Shown: positions 19,601 to 28,838, numbered from the stretch's first letter. The stretch: 64,000 nucleotides of DNA from JANSWY01 sp965267245 (GCA_965267245.1 OZ253939.1:1426001-1490000); one strand, 5' to 3'. Notes: generated by a model from the sequence alone, not told the origin. A program made the numbers and translations.

Positions 19601-21225
19601 TCAAAGTATGCCTCCCATTTTACTTTCCCTGCTGCATTCCTTTTAAAGTCATCTTTATTGTGCCCAAAATAGAAAGTGGTAGTGTACTTTAAAGTTCCAT
19701 CGGGATCATATTCAGTATACTTTCCCTGGTAAAGGCCTTTGTCATAACTACATTCTTTTTTGATCGTGCCGTTTTCATAGTACCAAATGAATTGACCATA
19801 TTCCTTCCCTTCCTTGTAATAACCTTTGAGCTGAAGTTCTTCTGAAGGGTAGTAATACTTCAAACTATCAGTCTGAATATTATTTTCATAGTTCCCTTCC
19901 ATTTTCAGTGTACCATCTTCATAGTATTCCCGAAATGGTCCTTGTAAAACGTTGGCCTTGAAATTCTTAATTGTCTTAATTGCTCCATTCGGGTAGTACC
20001 ATTTCGAGGTACCCTCTTCCAGGTCTTGTTTAAAAACACCTTCTGACTCAATCCTTCCCTTCAGATCATACCAGATCGATCGTCCATTGAGTTTCCCATT
20101 GATATAAAAGCGTTGCAGTTTTATGGTCCCGTCCGGATAAAACCATTTAGCCAGACCGTCTCTCTTTCCATTTTTAGAGTATGCATCATATTTAATAGTG
20201 CCGTCAGGGTAATACTCTTTGTAAGCCCCATTCAGTTGATCGTTTTTGAATGTTTTGATAAATTTGACTTGTCCGGATGGGTAATACCATTTAGATATTC
20301 CGTTTTCAAGACCTTCTTTGTAACTACCTTCTGAGTCTAACCTTCCAAGTGAATCATACCAAAGGGTTTTGCCATTCCTCAATCCCAATTTGTATTCTCC
20401 TTGTTGCTGAATCTTACCATTTTCAAAGTACCAGGTGGCAGTTCCATCTCTGAGACCATTTTTTGAAAAAGCATTATAGGTCAATGTACCATCAGGATTG
20501 TATTTTTGATACTTACCATTCAGTGAATCTCTTTCGTATTCACTCAGCGTGGCTAGGTTACCATTTGGGTGATACCATTTTGATGTTCCATGTTCGTATC
20601 CATCCTTGAAATAGCCTGACGATGAAACTGAACCATCAGGATTATACCATTCTGAGAGTCCTTCCTTCTTTCCTGCCTTGTAGTTTATTATTTTCTCAAA
20701 TTGACCGCCCTGGTAAAACCATCTGGATTCTCCAGTTTCTTTACCTAGTTCATATGTTCCATAGGATGAAACCTCACCATTGTCATAATACCATATTGCC
20801 TTTCCGTGCCTGAGTCCATCTTTTGAGGCAGCATCATATACCTTAGTACCAAACTCATTGAACTTTTGGTAGGGACCATTTAATGTATCCTTTTGATAAT
20901 GTCTGATACTGGCTATTTTTCCATTGGGGTGATACCATTTTGATGGACCAGTTTCTAAACCATATTCAAAGTTTCCTTCAGAATCGAGGGTTCCGTTTTC
21001 ATGGTACCATTTAAATAGTCCATGTCTTTCACCGTTTTTGTAAATACCGGAGTTTTTAACATTGCCGTTGGAATAGTACCAAACTGCAGGGCCTTCCCTT
21101 TTCCCATCCTTGAATTCAATGACGTATTTTGGAGACCCATTTTCGAAATACTCCTTTTTGGTTTCGGATTGAGCAAATAGAATTGAATATGAAAATAAGA
21201 TAGTAAGCGTAAGCAGCCCCCGCAT
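16672..21225 (-). CDS. Exported MORN-repeat / TPR / CHAT-protease fusion protein
   Basis: 1517 residues with an N-terminal signal peptide (MRGLLTLTILFSYSILFAQ). Residues about 22-525 hold 21 MORN-variant (YwqK-like) units of about 23 residues (pattern G-x-x-x-WYYxNGxIK). Residues about 535-995 are TPR helices. The C-terminal part (about 1125-1517) is a CHAT caspase-like domain with the His in IATHGFF (about 1356) and the Cys in LSACETGLG (about 1428), so it looks catalytically intact. TPR-CHAT proteins are often proteases switched on by partner binding. Here the signal peptide points to the periplasm or cell surface rather than the cytoplasm. The substrate is unknown and no gasdermin or TPR-substrate gene is beside it. 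Confidence 0.88.
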   Translation of the reverse strand: MRGLLTLTILFSYSILFAQSETKKEYFENGSPKYVIEFKDGKREGPAVWYYSNGNVKNSGIYKNGERHGLFKWYHENGTLDSEGNFEYGLETGPSKWYHPNGKIASIRHYQKDTLNGPYQKFNEFGTKVYDAASKDGLRHGKAIWYYDNGEVSSYGTYELGKETGESRWFYQGGQFEKIINYKAGKKEGLSEWYNPDGSVSSSGYFKDGYEHGTSKWYHPNGNLATLSEYERDSLNGKYQKYNPDGTLTYNAFSKNGLRDGTATWYFENGKIQQQGEYKLGLRNGKTLWYDSLGRLDSEGSYKEGLENGISKWYYPSGQVKFIKTFKNDQLNGAYKEYYPDGTIKYDAYSKNGKRDGLAKWFYPDGTIKLQRFYINGKLNGRSIWYDLKGRIESEGVFKQDLEEGTSKWYYPNGAIKTIKNFKANVLQGPFREYYEDGTLKMEGNYENNIQTDSLKYYYPSEELQLKGYYKEGKEYGQFIWYYENGTIKKECSYDKGLYQGKYTEYDPDGTLKYTTTFYFGHNKDDFKRNAAGKVKWEAYFDLANRLFNKGEYHQSAYMLEIARVQIRDELGANDMNYLLATWKLGVCYNLLSDSNKAITLLQEAVNIQEKVAPESREYAVFLVDLARAYRSSGQLVRSLPLFEEAVNTMQHFNQPADQAILLNELAEAYQRDYKHEKAQPIFEEAVSLYKSTGQTSSFSYFSILSNLGWNHYLSGDLELAYEILDNANKLFTTMDRVDPRSYYFTLNKQAIVSMQLGNYKVSEALLHKTLNMISEELKATSDIYETTLSNLSVVYMEQGLYDDSLPIAKESLEIRESKVGVHHPEYAKALNNYALAYYHIGNRNEVKKELEKALEINEEVYGKKHPEYALVLNNLAQVYALQKNYKAARRNLTQAMEIYLDVYGESNDQYMLAVANIGVVYSEERNFKKAISYIEKARELKRKYLGEDHPDYANSIWDLASVYELSGDFKLADVYYVTSIDLMMKSLEQSFLSLSEKQREQAVKKFSRYLNGFYEYAFHRAPENKKILEPVYKYLSATKGLLLNSELYTREFFSNHHEKEVRDKFQNLLEQRQFVAQLYSTENAGYDIVKEVEKVNNLEKGLLLNTTGLEEFSFRLFSWEEVRDSLKSNEAAVEILRVNHEDSVFYVALVITPGANELEFVSFGDGEILENTIFKAYRNGVKFKLKDDFSYVRYWKPLKEKLQGFEKVYLAKDGIYHMIALDGLFDKQNEQFLFEQFEITQVSNTSAISSIQKSRNPKDLICMVGFPDFEGGKKGVDAHGNPNELKSHMTVASDATRFFDANNISPLPGTKQEVDEMVKILEKARISVAHYTGIHATESVVKSWKSPMVVHIATHGFFLNDDFLKSDKHKIAGINQDQLEKNPLLRSGLLLANAKEAIDKGGDGILTAFEAKDLDLSETELVVLSACETGLGEIKDGEGVYGLQRAFQSAGAASVIMSLWTVDDQATQLLISTFYKNWILEQQTKKEAFRNAQITLLESEDYKHPYYWAAFVLLGE

Positions 21226-21315
21226 TAGAAGTAGATTAAAGTGCAGGATTAAATATAATGGAGTATTCCCTTACGAACAAAATTGATTGTATTAAGATGT
21301 TGTGAATCTTACACT

Positions 21316-21897
21316 TTATCGGTCATTCAATCCTTTCCCCTCGAAAATTCTGGGTATGTATTTCTCAATCCTGGAAATGCGAGTTTTGGCTTGCTTTGGT
21401 TGGGAAAAATGGAGTAGATAACCTCTCTGTCTTCCAGGAGTCAACGCCTCAAATGCTACTTTTAGTCCATCTACATTTTCCAAAACTTGCTGAAACTCTT
21501 CAGGCATAGGAAAATCTGACATTTTCTTCATTTCGACTTTCAAACCTGACTTTTCCACCTTGACAGCATCCAAAACATAAGCCATTATGATTTCTTTCAT
21601 ATCTTCGATTTGTTCAAGAGATGTGAATCTGATTTGGCGAGCTGCCTGAACATTCTCCGTTTGCTGGATCAATATCTTATCAGGATCTTTCAGCAGGGCT
21701 CCTTTATGAAACAATAAAGCACAATACCCCTTGAATCCATGCATCAACACTACATTAGCTCCATGGTGCGTGAAACAAGGTTTTCCCCATTTCAACTCCT
21801 CAGTAAGTCCTGTTTGATCAAGAATGTCCTTGAGCTTCAGAAAACAGGATTGCCATTGGCTCTGCTTACTATAAAATTCATCCAGGCTCTTTTCCAT
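21316..21897 (-). CDS. YdeI/OmpD-associated family protein (DUF1801 + YdeI domains)
   Basis: 193 residues, cytoplasmic. The N-terminal half is DUF1801-like (LTEELKWGKPCFTHHGANVVLMHGFKGYCALLFHKGALL). The C-terminal half carries the YdeI motif (LTPGRQRGYLLHFSQPKQAKTRISRIEKYIPRIFEGKGLNDR, of which residues about 152-193). Family members are linked to bacteriocin or peptide tolerance in enterobacteria, but the mechanism is not known. Transcribed alone. Confidence 0.82.
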   Translation of the reverse strand: MEKSLDEFYSKQSQWQSCFLKLKDILDQTGLTEELKWGKPCFTHHGANVVLMHGFKGYCALLFHKGALLKDPDKILIQQTENVQAARQIRFTSLEQIEDMKEIIMAYVLDAVKVEKSGLKVEMKKMSDFPMPEEFQQVLENVDGLKVAFEALTPGRQRGYLLHFSQPKQAKTRISRIEKYIPRIFEGKGLNDR

Positions 21898-21968
21898 ATC
21901 AGGTCTTTGAAAGTACGATTTTCTATTCTCAGGTCTAAAATACCATAAAAGGATTGTTAAAACCAGTA

Positions 21969-22685
21969 CTATGTGACTTCCCCCCCTGAGAGGTAAAAAG
22001 CAGTGAGGGTGATTGTATTTATTAGTAAATGTGCCATGATCACCGGAAATAGTCGCCTTTTGTTGATAATATAAACACTACCAAATACCAGAGAAACGAA
22101 CCCTGTAGAAATAACCCCATACACTCCCTGATAAAAATGCAATAGCCCAAAAATTATTGAGTGAATAAGAATGGCCAATATCCATGAAAGTTTCCCCTTG
22201 CCAAATAAACTTTCCAACTGATTCAGCAGGAAACCTCTCATTAGAATTTCTTCTCCAAGCGCCGCACCAAGCCAGACAACAGTCACCAGATATGCAATAA
22301 ACACATAGGGTTTCCCTAAAAAAAATTGAAAACGACTACCTGCATCCTCAGGTTTGACCAAATCAAAACTGGTGAGGATTGGATCGAGCAACAATCCCAT
22401 TACAAGAAATACTATAAAAACTGACAAGACCCCCCATCCAATACCAAAGAGCCATTCTCTTTGGTTCGTTGGTAATACCAAACCTACACTTTTCCAAGTT
22501 ATCTTACTCCTTTTCATCAAGATGGTTGCAGTTCCGATTCCACACCAAATACCTATACCTCCAGCACCATTTAATGCTAACTGATCAGCTAACCATTTTA
22601 CTGAGAGCATTACAGTAAAAACTAAAAGAATATCCACAAATATTTTGAGACTGAAAGCACCATTTTCGTTGTTTAGATTGTTCAT
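21969..22685 (-). CDS. CPBP family intramembrane glutamic protease
   Basis: 238 residues with about seven membrane helices. It shows the family's EExxxR motif (EEILMR, E145-R150) and the FxxxH motif (FGLLH, H183). Relatives (Rce1, bacterial CPBP/Abi proteins) cleave within the membrane and include bacteriocin-immunity proteins. No bacteriocin gene is visible beside it. Length is typical. Confidence 0.88.
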   Translation of the reverse strand: MNNLNNENGAFSLKIFVDILLVFTVMLSVKWLADQLALNGAGGIGIWCGIGTATILMKRSKITWKSVGLVLPTNQREWLFGIGWGVLSVFIVFLVMGLLLDPILTSFDLVKPEDAGSRFQFFLGKPYVFIAYLVTVVWLGAALGEEILMRGFLLNQLESLFGKGKLSWILAILIHSIIFGLLHFYQGVYGVISTGFVSLVFGSVYIINKRRLFPVIMAHLLINTITLTAFYLSGGEVT

Positions 22686-22853
22686 AAATCTATTATTGAG
22701 TTTTGATTGAAGTTGTTTTGTAAGACGACTGAAATAGGCCTTAATTGTTACATCTTATGTTACTGATTTGTTTATAAAAACTTATAAAGGCCATTTTACA
22801 TAATGCATAAACTCAATGCCCTTTGTAAATTCGCCACAAACACCATGTTGTTT

Positions 22854-24494
22854 ATGAATTCTACCAGGCAGGTTTTATTGTTGATATTTTGCTTAGTATA
22901 TTTAGACACAGTCAGTGCTCAGAGCACCAGTCTGGATAGTCTCCTGATCATCTATGAACAACTTGAAGGAACCAGTCACCAAACAATTGATAGTCTCAAT
23001 GTAATTGCTAAAGATAATGCCCGATCATACCCAGGCATTGCACAACAATTCGCTGAAAAAGCATTGCGTCAAAGCCAGAAAATGGGTTACCGATCAGGTG
23101 AAGGAAGTGCGCATTTGGCACTCTCTACTGTTTTCAGGACCAGAAGTGATCTCACAAAGGCACTCGAAAATGGCTTTACTGCTTTTCGAATATTTGCGGA
23201 AGCAAAAGACTCAGTAAAAATGGCCATTTCCTTAAATTCCATAGGTGTTTACTACAAAGACCTTAATTTACTTGACAGTTCGATCAATTACTTGTATCAA
23301 GCTCTTAACTACCCACAAATTGACCTGAAAACGAAAGGTAATATCCTCAACAACATTGGTTCATCTTACATTGATGGGGATCAACTGGACAGTGCAGATA
23401 AATACTACAACCAGGCTTTGATTATTCGCAATGAAATAAAAGACATTTATGGTCTGGGCATAACCTATAGCAACCTGGGAATAGTAGCCATACAAAAAGA
23501 GAACGATCCGGTGAAAGCGAAAGAATTGTACCTGAAATCCATCTCACTTAAACAGCAAGATGGTGACTTCTTTCAAATGGCCTTTACTTATATTAATCTC
23601 GGCAACCTCCACCGCAACATAGAGCAGTTTGATGAAGCTAGAAAATATTATCAGTTAGCTGTCATATATGCTGATTCAGCAGAAGCCAAAGGTGTAAAAT
23701 CAGCTGCTTATATCAGATGGGCACGATCTGAAAGAAGAGCAGGCTACTTGGAACTTGCAGAAGAGTACGACAAGATCAGTAATGAATTATACATTGAAGT
23801 ATTAGAGGAACGACAAAAGTCTGAATTGGATCAATTACAAGCCAGTTTCGACCTTCAAAAGAAGGAACAGGAATTAGTGATTGAGGAACAAAAAGTTGCC
23901 ATCCTGAAAAAAGACCGCAATTTACTTTTGATCCAGATTGGAGGTTTAGTCATTGTTATTGGATTACTTGGATTGGTATTTATCATGCAGCGATCAAGAT
24001 CGAAAAAAGAAAAGGAATTGGAGGTTGCCAAAAGGACCAAATTAGAAAGTGACTTGGAATTCAAAAACAAAGAACTCAGCTCATTCACCCTGAACTTCAT
24101 CCAAAAACAGGAAATGATGGATGAAATGCTCGCTCTATCTAAAAACCTCAAAAAGCAAAACTCAGTTGACGATATGCGCAAAGTGGCAAGGGAGTTAGAG
24201 AAACTTGTGGGAAATCAGGATAAAAATGATAAAGAATGGGAAAAATTTCGTCAATACTTTGAGCAGGTACATTCAGACTGGTTCAACAAACTAAAGGCGA
24301 AATTCGATGGACTTACCACAGCAGATTTAAGGCTATGTGCACTAATCACACTGAAATTGACAATTAAAGAATCTGCTTTGATCCTGGGAATCGCACCGGA
24401 TAGTGTAAAAACTTCCCGATATCGACTAAGGAAGAAACTAAACCTGGAGCATGACCAAAACCTGGAGGATTTTCTGAATGGTTTTGATGAGTAG
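22854..24494 (+). CDS. TPR sensor protein with membrane helix and C-terminal HTH
   Basis: About 546 residues from the ATG at 22854, which gives a compact signal peptide (MNSTRQVLLLIFCLVYLDTVSAQ); an upstream in-frame ATG exists at 22803. TPR units cover about residues 60-320 (periplasmic). A membrane helix follows (LLIQIGGLVIVIGLLGLVFIM), then a cytoplasmic coiled coil and a LuxR-like HTH (LTTADLRLCALITLKLTIKESALILGIAPDSVKTSRYRLRKKLNL; 45 residues near the C terminus). It resembles a one-protein transmembrane regulator. The HTH is closely similar to that of the PUL regulator at 51854-54736. Confidence 0.85.
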   Translation: MNSTRQVLLLIFCLVYLDTVSAQSTSLDSLLIIYEQLEGTSHQTIDSLNVIAKDNARSYPGIAQQFAEKALRQSQKMGYRSGEGSAHLALSTVFRTRSDLTKALENGFTAFRIFAEAKDSVKMAISLNSIGVYYKDLNLLDSSINYLYQALNYPQIDLKTKGNILNNIGSSYIDGDQLDSADKYYNQALIIRNEIKDIYGLGITYSNLGIVAIQKENDPVKAKELYLKSISLKQQDGDFFQMAFTYINLGNLHRNIEQFDEARKYYQLAVIYADSAEAKGVKSAAYIRWARSERRAGYLELAEEYDKISNELYIEVLEERQKSELDQLQASFDLQKKEQELVIEEQKVAILKKDRNLLLIQIGGLVIVIGLLGLVFIMQRSRSKKEKELEVAKRTKLESDLEFKNKELSSFTLNFIQKQEMMDEMLALSKNLKKQNSVDDMRKVARELEKLVGNQDKNDKEWEKFRQYFEQVHSDWFNKLKAKFDGLTTADLRLCALITLKLTIKESALILGIAPDSVKTSRYRLRKKLNLEHDQNLEDFLNGFDE

Positions 24495-24572
24495 ATATGA
24501 TTCAGTCACACTGATGTATTTTTGATGTATTGGTTTTCTTAGACCTGACATTTATACTTGTTAGGTTTGAAA

Positions 24573-26024
24573 ATGCTTAACCCATTTTTCAAATTTTTCG
24601 CCTCATTAAGTAAATCCCACTTAAGTCTTTTGACACTCATTTGTGTTTGTTTAGTCTTGCTATCATGCAATAAAGAAGAGGAAGATGAACCCATCGAAAA
24701 AGCAATTTCTGCTTTCCTCATCAATCAAATAGATTCTACCCCAGTCTCAGGGGCTTCTATCCAGGTTCTGGAGGATGGTCCTATATCATCCAGTTTACCC
24801 AATGGAGAATTCTATTATTTACCAGAAGATTTAATTGTTGATGATTGGAGTTTGAATGGTCAGACCATAGGTGTTTCTGTGATGGCGGAAGGTTATAAAC
24901 CCATTGAGGTCAATATCTCCCTTTCAAGCGTTGACACAATCAATTTGATTCCTGATTCAGTTGCGAATTATACCTATCATCAGCCCGTGCTTGTGGATGA
25001 TGGATTAGAAACAGGAACATTGTCAGATGGTAGCTTCAACGCCACCAAGATTCAAACTTTAATGGAAAAAGCTGAATCAGGTAAATACAAAGAGCTTCAC
25101 AGTATTCTTATCTACCGACATGGAAAATTGGTTTTGGAGGAATACTTCTATGGTAACCATGATACCATTGATTTTGAAAACAATATCACCAGAGTACGAA
25201 CTCCAGCTCATGACTACTGGACTCGTAACTCAAAACATTATGTAGCGAGCGTCAATAAATCAATCACAGCAAGCATTACCGCAATTGCATTAAATACCTA
25301 TGGTCATTCCAGATCTGATCAAATATTTACCTTCCTTCCCTCCTACAGTTCATATTTTGCTGATCAGAATAAAGCTGCACTTACATTTAGTCATGTATTA
25401 GGGATGAATATGGGATTCCAATGGGACGAATGGGGATCCAACGACCTGGCTTTGCTATGGAAGTCCGATGACTTCACGGAATTTGTAATGAACCGTACCA
25501 ACATGGGACCATATTCCGAATGGCGATACAACAGTGCTGGACCTAATATGCTTTTGAATTGCCTCGACAATATGGTGGAAGGAGATATACGCACCTGGGC
25601 ACATGCGAACTTCTTTGGCAAATTGGGAATAGAAGATTACGATTGGGGATATCAACCTGATGGATTACCAGAAGGTGCAGCAAGAATGTTCATGAGATCA
25701 AGGGACCTACTGAAAATTGGAGTAACTTATCTTAATGATGGTGTCTGGCTTGGTGAACAGGTACTGCCTGAGGGATGGTCAGCCGAGTGTCAGCAAGTGA
25801 GAACAATTACTACTGCCGGAAACTACAGTTTTTTGTTTTGGATAAGGGAACTAAGGGGAGCAACCTATTTATCTGCAGATGGAGATGGTGGAAATTACAT
25901 CAATATTTTCCCCTCCCTTGATATGGTTGTGGTGATCACCCAGGGCAATTACCTGGAATGGCCCCTTTACGTAACCCAGGCTGATGAAATGATGAGCAGG
26001 TATATCATTTCAGGTGCGGAATAG
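24573..26024 (+). CDS. Serine hydrolase lipoprotein (beta-lactamase class C-like fold)
   Basis: 483 residues from the ATG at 24573 (the frame could also start at a TTG 15 bp upstream). A lipobox (VLLSCNKEEEDE) gives a lipoprotein with an acidic stretch after the cysteine. Residues about 40-120 form a carboxypeptidase-regulatory-like Ig domain. The serine hydrolase domain has SVNK (S226-K229) as the catalytic SxxK, and YNSAGPN in the second-motif position. Such proteins act as esterases or D-Ala-D-Ala peptidases rather than true beta-lactamases. A near-perfect -7 box TAGGTTTG sits at 24562-24569, three bases before the ATG. Confidence 0.82.
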   Translation: MLNPFFKFFASLSKSHLSLLTLICVCLVLLSCNKEEEDEPIEKAISAFLINQIDSTPVSGASIQVLEDGPISSSLPNGEFYYLPEDLIVDDWSLNGQTIGVSVMAEGYKPIEVNISLSSVDTINLIPDSVANYTYHQPVLVDDGLETGTLSDGSFNATKIQTLMEKAESGKYKELHSILIYRHGKLVLEEYFYGNHDTIDFENNITRVRTPAHDYWTRNSKHYVASVNKSITASITAIALNTYGHSRSDQIFTFLPSYSSYFADQNKAALTFSHVLGMNMGFQWDEWGSNDLALLWKSDDFTEFVMNRTNMGPYSEWRYNSAGPNMLLNCLDNMVEGDIRTWAHANFFGKLGIEDYDWGYQPDGLPEGAARMFMRSRDLLKIGVTYLNDGVWLGEQVLPEGWSAECQQVRTITTAGNYSFLFWIRELRGATYLSADGDGGNYINIFPSLDMVVVITQGNYLEWPLYVTQADEMMSRYIISGAE

Positions 26025-26040
26025 GTTTGAGAAGTTACAA

Positions 26041-26925
26041 TCAGAGATATTGATTTAGATAACCACTTTCATCCAGAAATAATCGGAAGTCCTCAATGTT
26101 CAAAATATCTGATACTGCTGCTTCCTTATTGGCAGCCTTGTCATAGTAAGCTTTACATATTTTATACCCCACCCAGTAACCCAGGTCATTGGGTCTTCCC
26201 TCTTTTTTACCGGAGCTGCCATACAACCAACCATGATAAACTTTATCAAACATCAGGTTTACAAATTCAGCACACAACTCATCCTCATTTGCATCTCCGT
26301 AAGCATTGGCTGCTTCATTGATATGCTTACCTGAAATTAGTTCACCGATAAAATCAGCACTTCCCTCGATGATACTTTGTTCAAGTAATGTAGGTTTTCC
26401 ACTTGGTCTTTTCTGGTTGAAATGAATAAGCTCATGTGCTACGATGTAAGGAATATCCTCTGCACTTTGCTGCATCTCAACCCCAATTATAAGACCGTTA
26501 CTCGATGAAGTCCCCCCTGAATTAAATCTTCCTATCACGAAATAGGTAGGAGGAAATACCGCAGAGGGATATATATATTTAAGGTTTTGATAATAATTCC
26601 TAATCGTGGGGATGGTTGGTTTGACCTTCATGGACAACTCCCTGATCTTTTCATAATCACCCATCCTTTTCTTCACAGTCTTCCTGAGCTTATTGGCATT
26701 CTCAATACGATATGGAATGAAATCCCTTAAACCCTGACTACCATTGTCTAGGTAATTTTGAAATGGATTCCCTCCCTTTAACGCAAAGGAATCATATGCT
26801 TCCCAAAAAGAAATGATATCATTCGTTACAAACAGAGCTTTTCCCGGATCAGATTCAAAAGTTGTAGATTGACCAAATGAAATTGAATAGATAAAAACCA
26901 GTATGATCAATAGATTGTGCCTCAT
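26041..26925 (-). CDS. Exported putative zinc metalloprotease (DUF2268-like)
   Basis: 294 residues with a signal peptide (residues 1-18, ending SFGQ). The HELIH motif (H164-H168) and a downstream glutamate in EGSADF (E187) form a gluzincin-type zinc site. The order resembles DUF2268 predicted Zn-proteases. Substrate unknown. It converges with the serine hydrolase gene, only 16 bp between their stops. Confidence 0.7.
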   Translation of the reverse strand: MRHNLLIILVFIYSISFGQSTTFESDPGKALFVTNDIISFWEAYDSFALKGGNPFQNYLDNGSQGLRDFIPYRIENANKLRKTVKKRMGDYEKIRELSMKVKPTIPTIRNYYQNLKYIYPSAVFPPTYFVIGRFNSGGTSSSNGLIIGVEMQQSAEDIPYIVAHELIHFNQKRPSGKPTLLEQSIIEGSADFIGELISGKHINEAANAYGDANEDELCAEFVNLMFDKVYHGWLYGSSGKKEGRPNDLGYWVGYKICKAYYDKAANKEAAVSDILNIEDFRLFLDESGYLNQYL

Positions 26926-26977
26926 GTTTTATTTTGAAAGACACACTAACCTGAAAAAGGTTTCTACTACCAAGTCA

Positions 26978-28048
26978 TTACCAGACTCTGCTGGTACCAT
27001 CATTGTAATTGAAGTCCTCTAGTTCTTCCCATATGAATAGGATGATATCATCGTAATTTTCACGTACGTTTTCGTGTACCGTATCCGGGATCTCATAACT
27101 GGCTGGTCCTGGTGCCCCATATAATGCTGTATGGGTAATCAGACCAGCAAGGAAGTAAATGGTAGCCCTACCATGAGGTGCTCCATCTTCGTAAAGTTCT
27201 GTAATTGGAATTGCCGCAAGATCATCGATTTCAGTTAACAACAATGATAAGATAGGTCCTACAGGAATCATTTTTACTTCTAGTGGAGCAAGTTCCTCGT
27301 TGACCATGTCCTGATAGTCTATCCACCAGTCATGAAACTCACCCAGGGTATAAGCATTGTAGGCAGCAAATTCTTCCGTGGATACTTCCGGAAATTCATT
27401 GGCTAAATATGGGTCCATGTCCGGCCAGTTTTCATAAATATAGAGGTCCATATCATCTTCCTGCTGGTTGCACCATTCAAATATCTCAACAGTAGCCTGT
27501 AATGGCGAAATATCGTCTCCAAAATAGTTTTCATTGGCGGGTTGCCATTGGATGAAGTTCCCAGCTGTGAGCAGAATGGTATTGAAATCCGCTTCGTCAA
27601 ATGCTTGTGTATCAGAATCCCAAATTGATTGCACGTGATCAAAACCCCATTGAGAAATTGGCGGCAAATTTCTATGTTGCGGTAAGAAACCATATTGGCC
27701 ATTTGCATTAAAATCAAATTCGGAAGCCTCGGCTAAAAAGTGCATCCAATGAGGAATAGATGTCTCATTACTGGGTGTAGGAATTGCAGGCGGCTCATGA
27801 TTCATTAGACTATGTCCAAACATGAATAATCTAATATTGGTAGTGATTGGCTCAGCTCCATCATCATCCATGGGTCCATCAACAGGCCCATCATCAGTTA
27901 CATCTTCCTGATCATTGTCGTCATCAACCACTGCATCGTCTTTACACGCAACCATAGGAGTTAGCATAAAGAGGAATACGATTATTTTGAAAATAAGAAT
28001 TTGTAATATTCTTAAAACAGGGGATGACAGCACTGTTACAGTCTTCAT
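26978..28048 (-). CDS. Lipoprotein, possible SGNH/GDSL-type hydrolase
   Basis: 356 residues. The lipobox is PMVACKDDA, followed by a strongly acidic linker (residues about 36-70). GHSLMNHE near residue 78 is placed like the GDSL block, and DGAPHGRATIYF near residue 290 like the C-terminal D-x-x-H block of SGNH hydrolases. LTAGNFIQW resembles the third (GxND) block but without the typical Asp. The family assignment is therefore tentative. The acidic residues just after the lipid cysteine resemble a surface lipoprotein export signal. The only neighbour on its strand is the M15 gene, separated by a likely terminator. Confidence 0.5.
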   Translation of the reverse strand: MKTVTVLSSPVLRILQILIFKIIVFLFMLTPMVACKDDAVVDDDNDQEDVTDDGPVDGPMDDDGAEPITTNIRLFMFGHSLMNHEPPAIPTPSNETSIPHWMHFLAEASEFDFNANGQYGFLPQHRNLPPISQWGFDHVQSIWDSDTQAFDEADFNTILLTAGNFIQWQPANENYFGDDISPLQATVEIFEWCNQQEDDMDLYIYENWPDMDPYLANEFPEVSTEEFAAYNAYTLGEFHDWWIDYQDMVNEELAPLEVKMIPVGPILSLLLTEIDDLAAIPITELYEDGAPHGRATIYFLAGLITHTALYGAPGPASYEIPDTVHENVRENYDDIILFIWEELEDFNYNDGTSRVW

Positions 28049-28160
28049 ATAAAATGAGTAAAGTTTAAACTAATTCTTGAAAGATTGTGCCGGGTCAATG
28101 CTGAAGAAAAACACCAAGTTGACTCTCATTTATATCATCACACATGATGTTCCAGACTAA

Positions 28161-28193
28161 AATAATAACTATTCGGGAGTCCCGATTATTATT
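28161..28193 (-). terminator. Hairpin downstream of the M15 peptidase gene
   Basis: AATAATAA (28161-28168) pairs with TTATTATT (28186-28193); inside, CGGG pairs with CCCG around AGT. It lies 34 bp after the M15 stop. The T tract on the minus strand is weak (ATTATTTTAG). Confidence 0.5.
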
Positions 28194-28226
28194 CCACAAG
28201 AAAAATTGAAAGCCTATATGTTCATA

Positions 28227-28838
28227 TTAATCGGTTTCCAACTCCTTAATTCTGTCCCAACTCACCTGAAAGTGATGGTAATCAAGGCAATCTGTCCAGT
28301 TTCCACCCCACTCTGTGAACCCATGATCCGAAAATAATTGAACAATACGCTCCACCATTCCATCTTCCTGAATTCGACGATTCAGGTATTTAATCCCACC
28401 ATTTGGAAAAATCTCTGCTGTAGAAGCTGCATGATTGAAAATTACATAGGGGTTTTGCAGGGGATTAATATCAACAGCCGCTCCATATGCATGAGAAGAC
28501 CATTCGTTAGTATACATTACCTTTCTCCCATTAAAACCTGAGGAGTTATTGGCATTCATAGAATCAACATCCGATCCATTGAAATGTTCCATGGCTTGGG
28601 CTGATTGAATGGGAAATCCAATGTCGATCAAGCCGTTCAGTACCTCAGCCATATCACCAGCAAAGGATTGATGCATTACAATGTGCCCCACTTGCCTTTG
28701 ACTTGCAAAATTTATGTGCTCAAAAGTTATCAATCTAAGATCTTCCAGCTTTACGGGACAATCCGGTTTCCATACACCTGTTTCTTCCATCTTTTCAGTC
28801 ATGGATGACGGTAAATCAACAATTTCAATGCTATTCAA
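28227..28838 (-). CDS. M15 family peptidoglycan peptidase
   Basis: 203 residues if it starts at the TTG at 28838, 5 bp after the mltF stop; an in-frame ATG lies at 28802. Residues upstream of that ATG still align with the family's usual start (VDLPSSM...WKPDCPVKLEDL), so I prefer the longer form. The zinc site of VanY/L,D-type M15 enzymes is present: SSHAYGAAVDINP (His and Asp) and DYHHFQVS (His). Such enzymes cut stem peptides of peptidoglycan. No signal peptide is seen, which is odd for a wall enzyme. It forms a unit with the transglycosylase gene. Confidence 0.78.
   Translation of the reverse strand: MNSIEIVDLPSSMTEKMEETGVWKPDCPVKLEDLRLITFEHINFASQRQVGHIVMHQSFAGDMAEVLNGLIDIGFPIQSAQAMEHFNGSDVDSMNANNSSGFNGRKVMYTNEWSSHAYGAAVDINPLQNPYVIFNHAASTAEIFPNGGIKYLNRRIQEDGMVERIVQLFSDHGFTEWGGNWTDCLDYHHFQVSWDRIKELETD

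Noticed and set aside
24562..24569. TAGGTTTG as a firm promoter of the serine hydrolase
   Set aside because: It matches a -7 box, but no -33 TTTG at correct distance was found and it would make the transcript almost leaderless; kept only as a remark.
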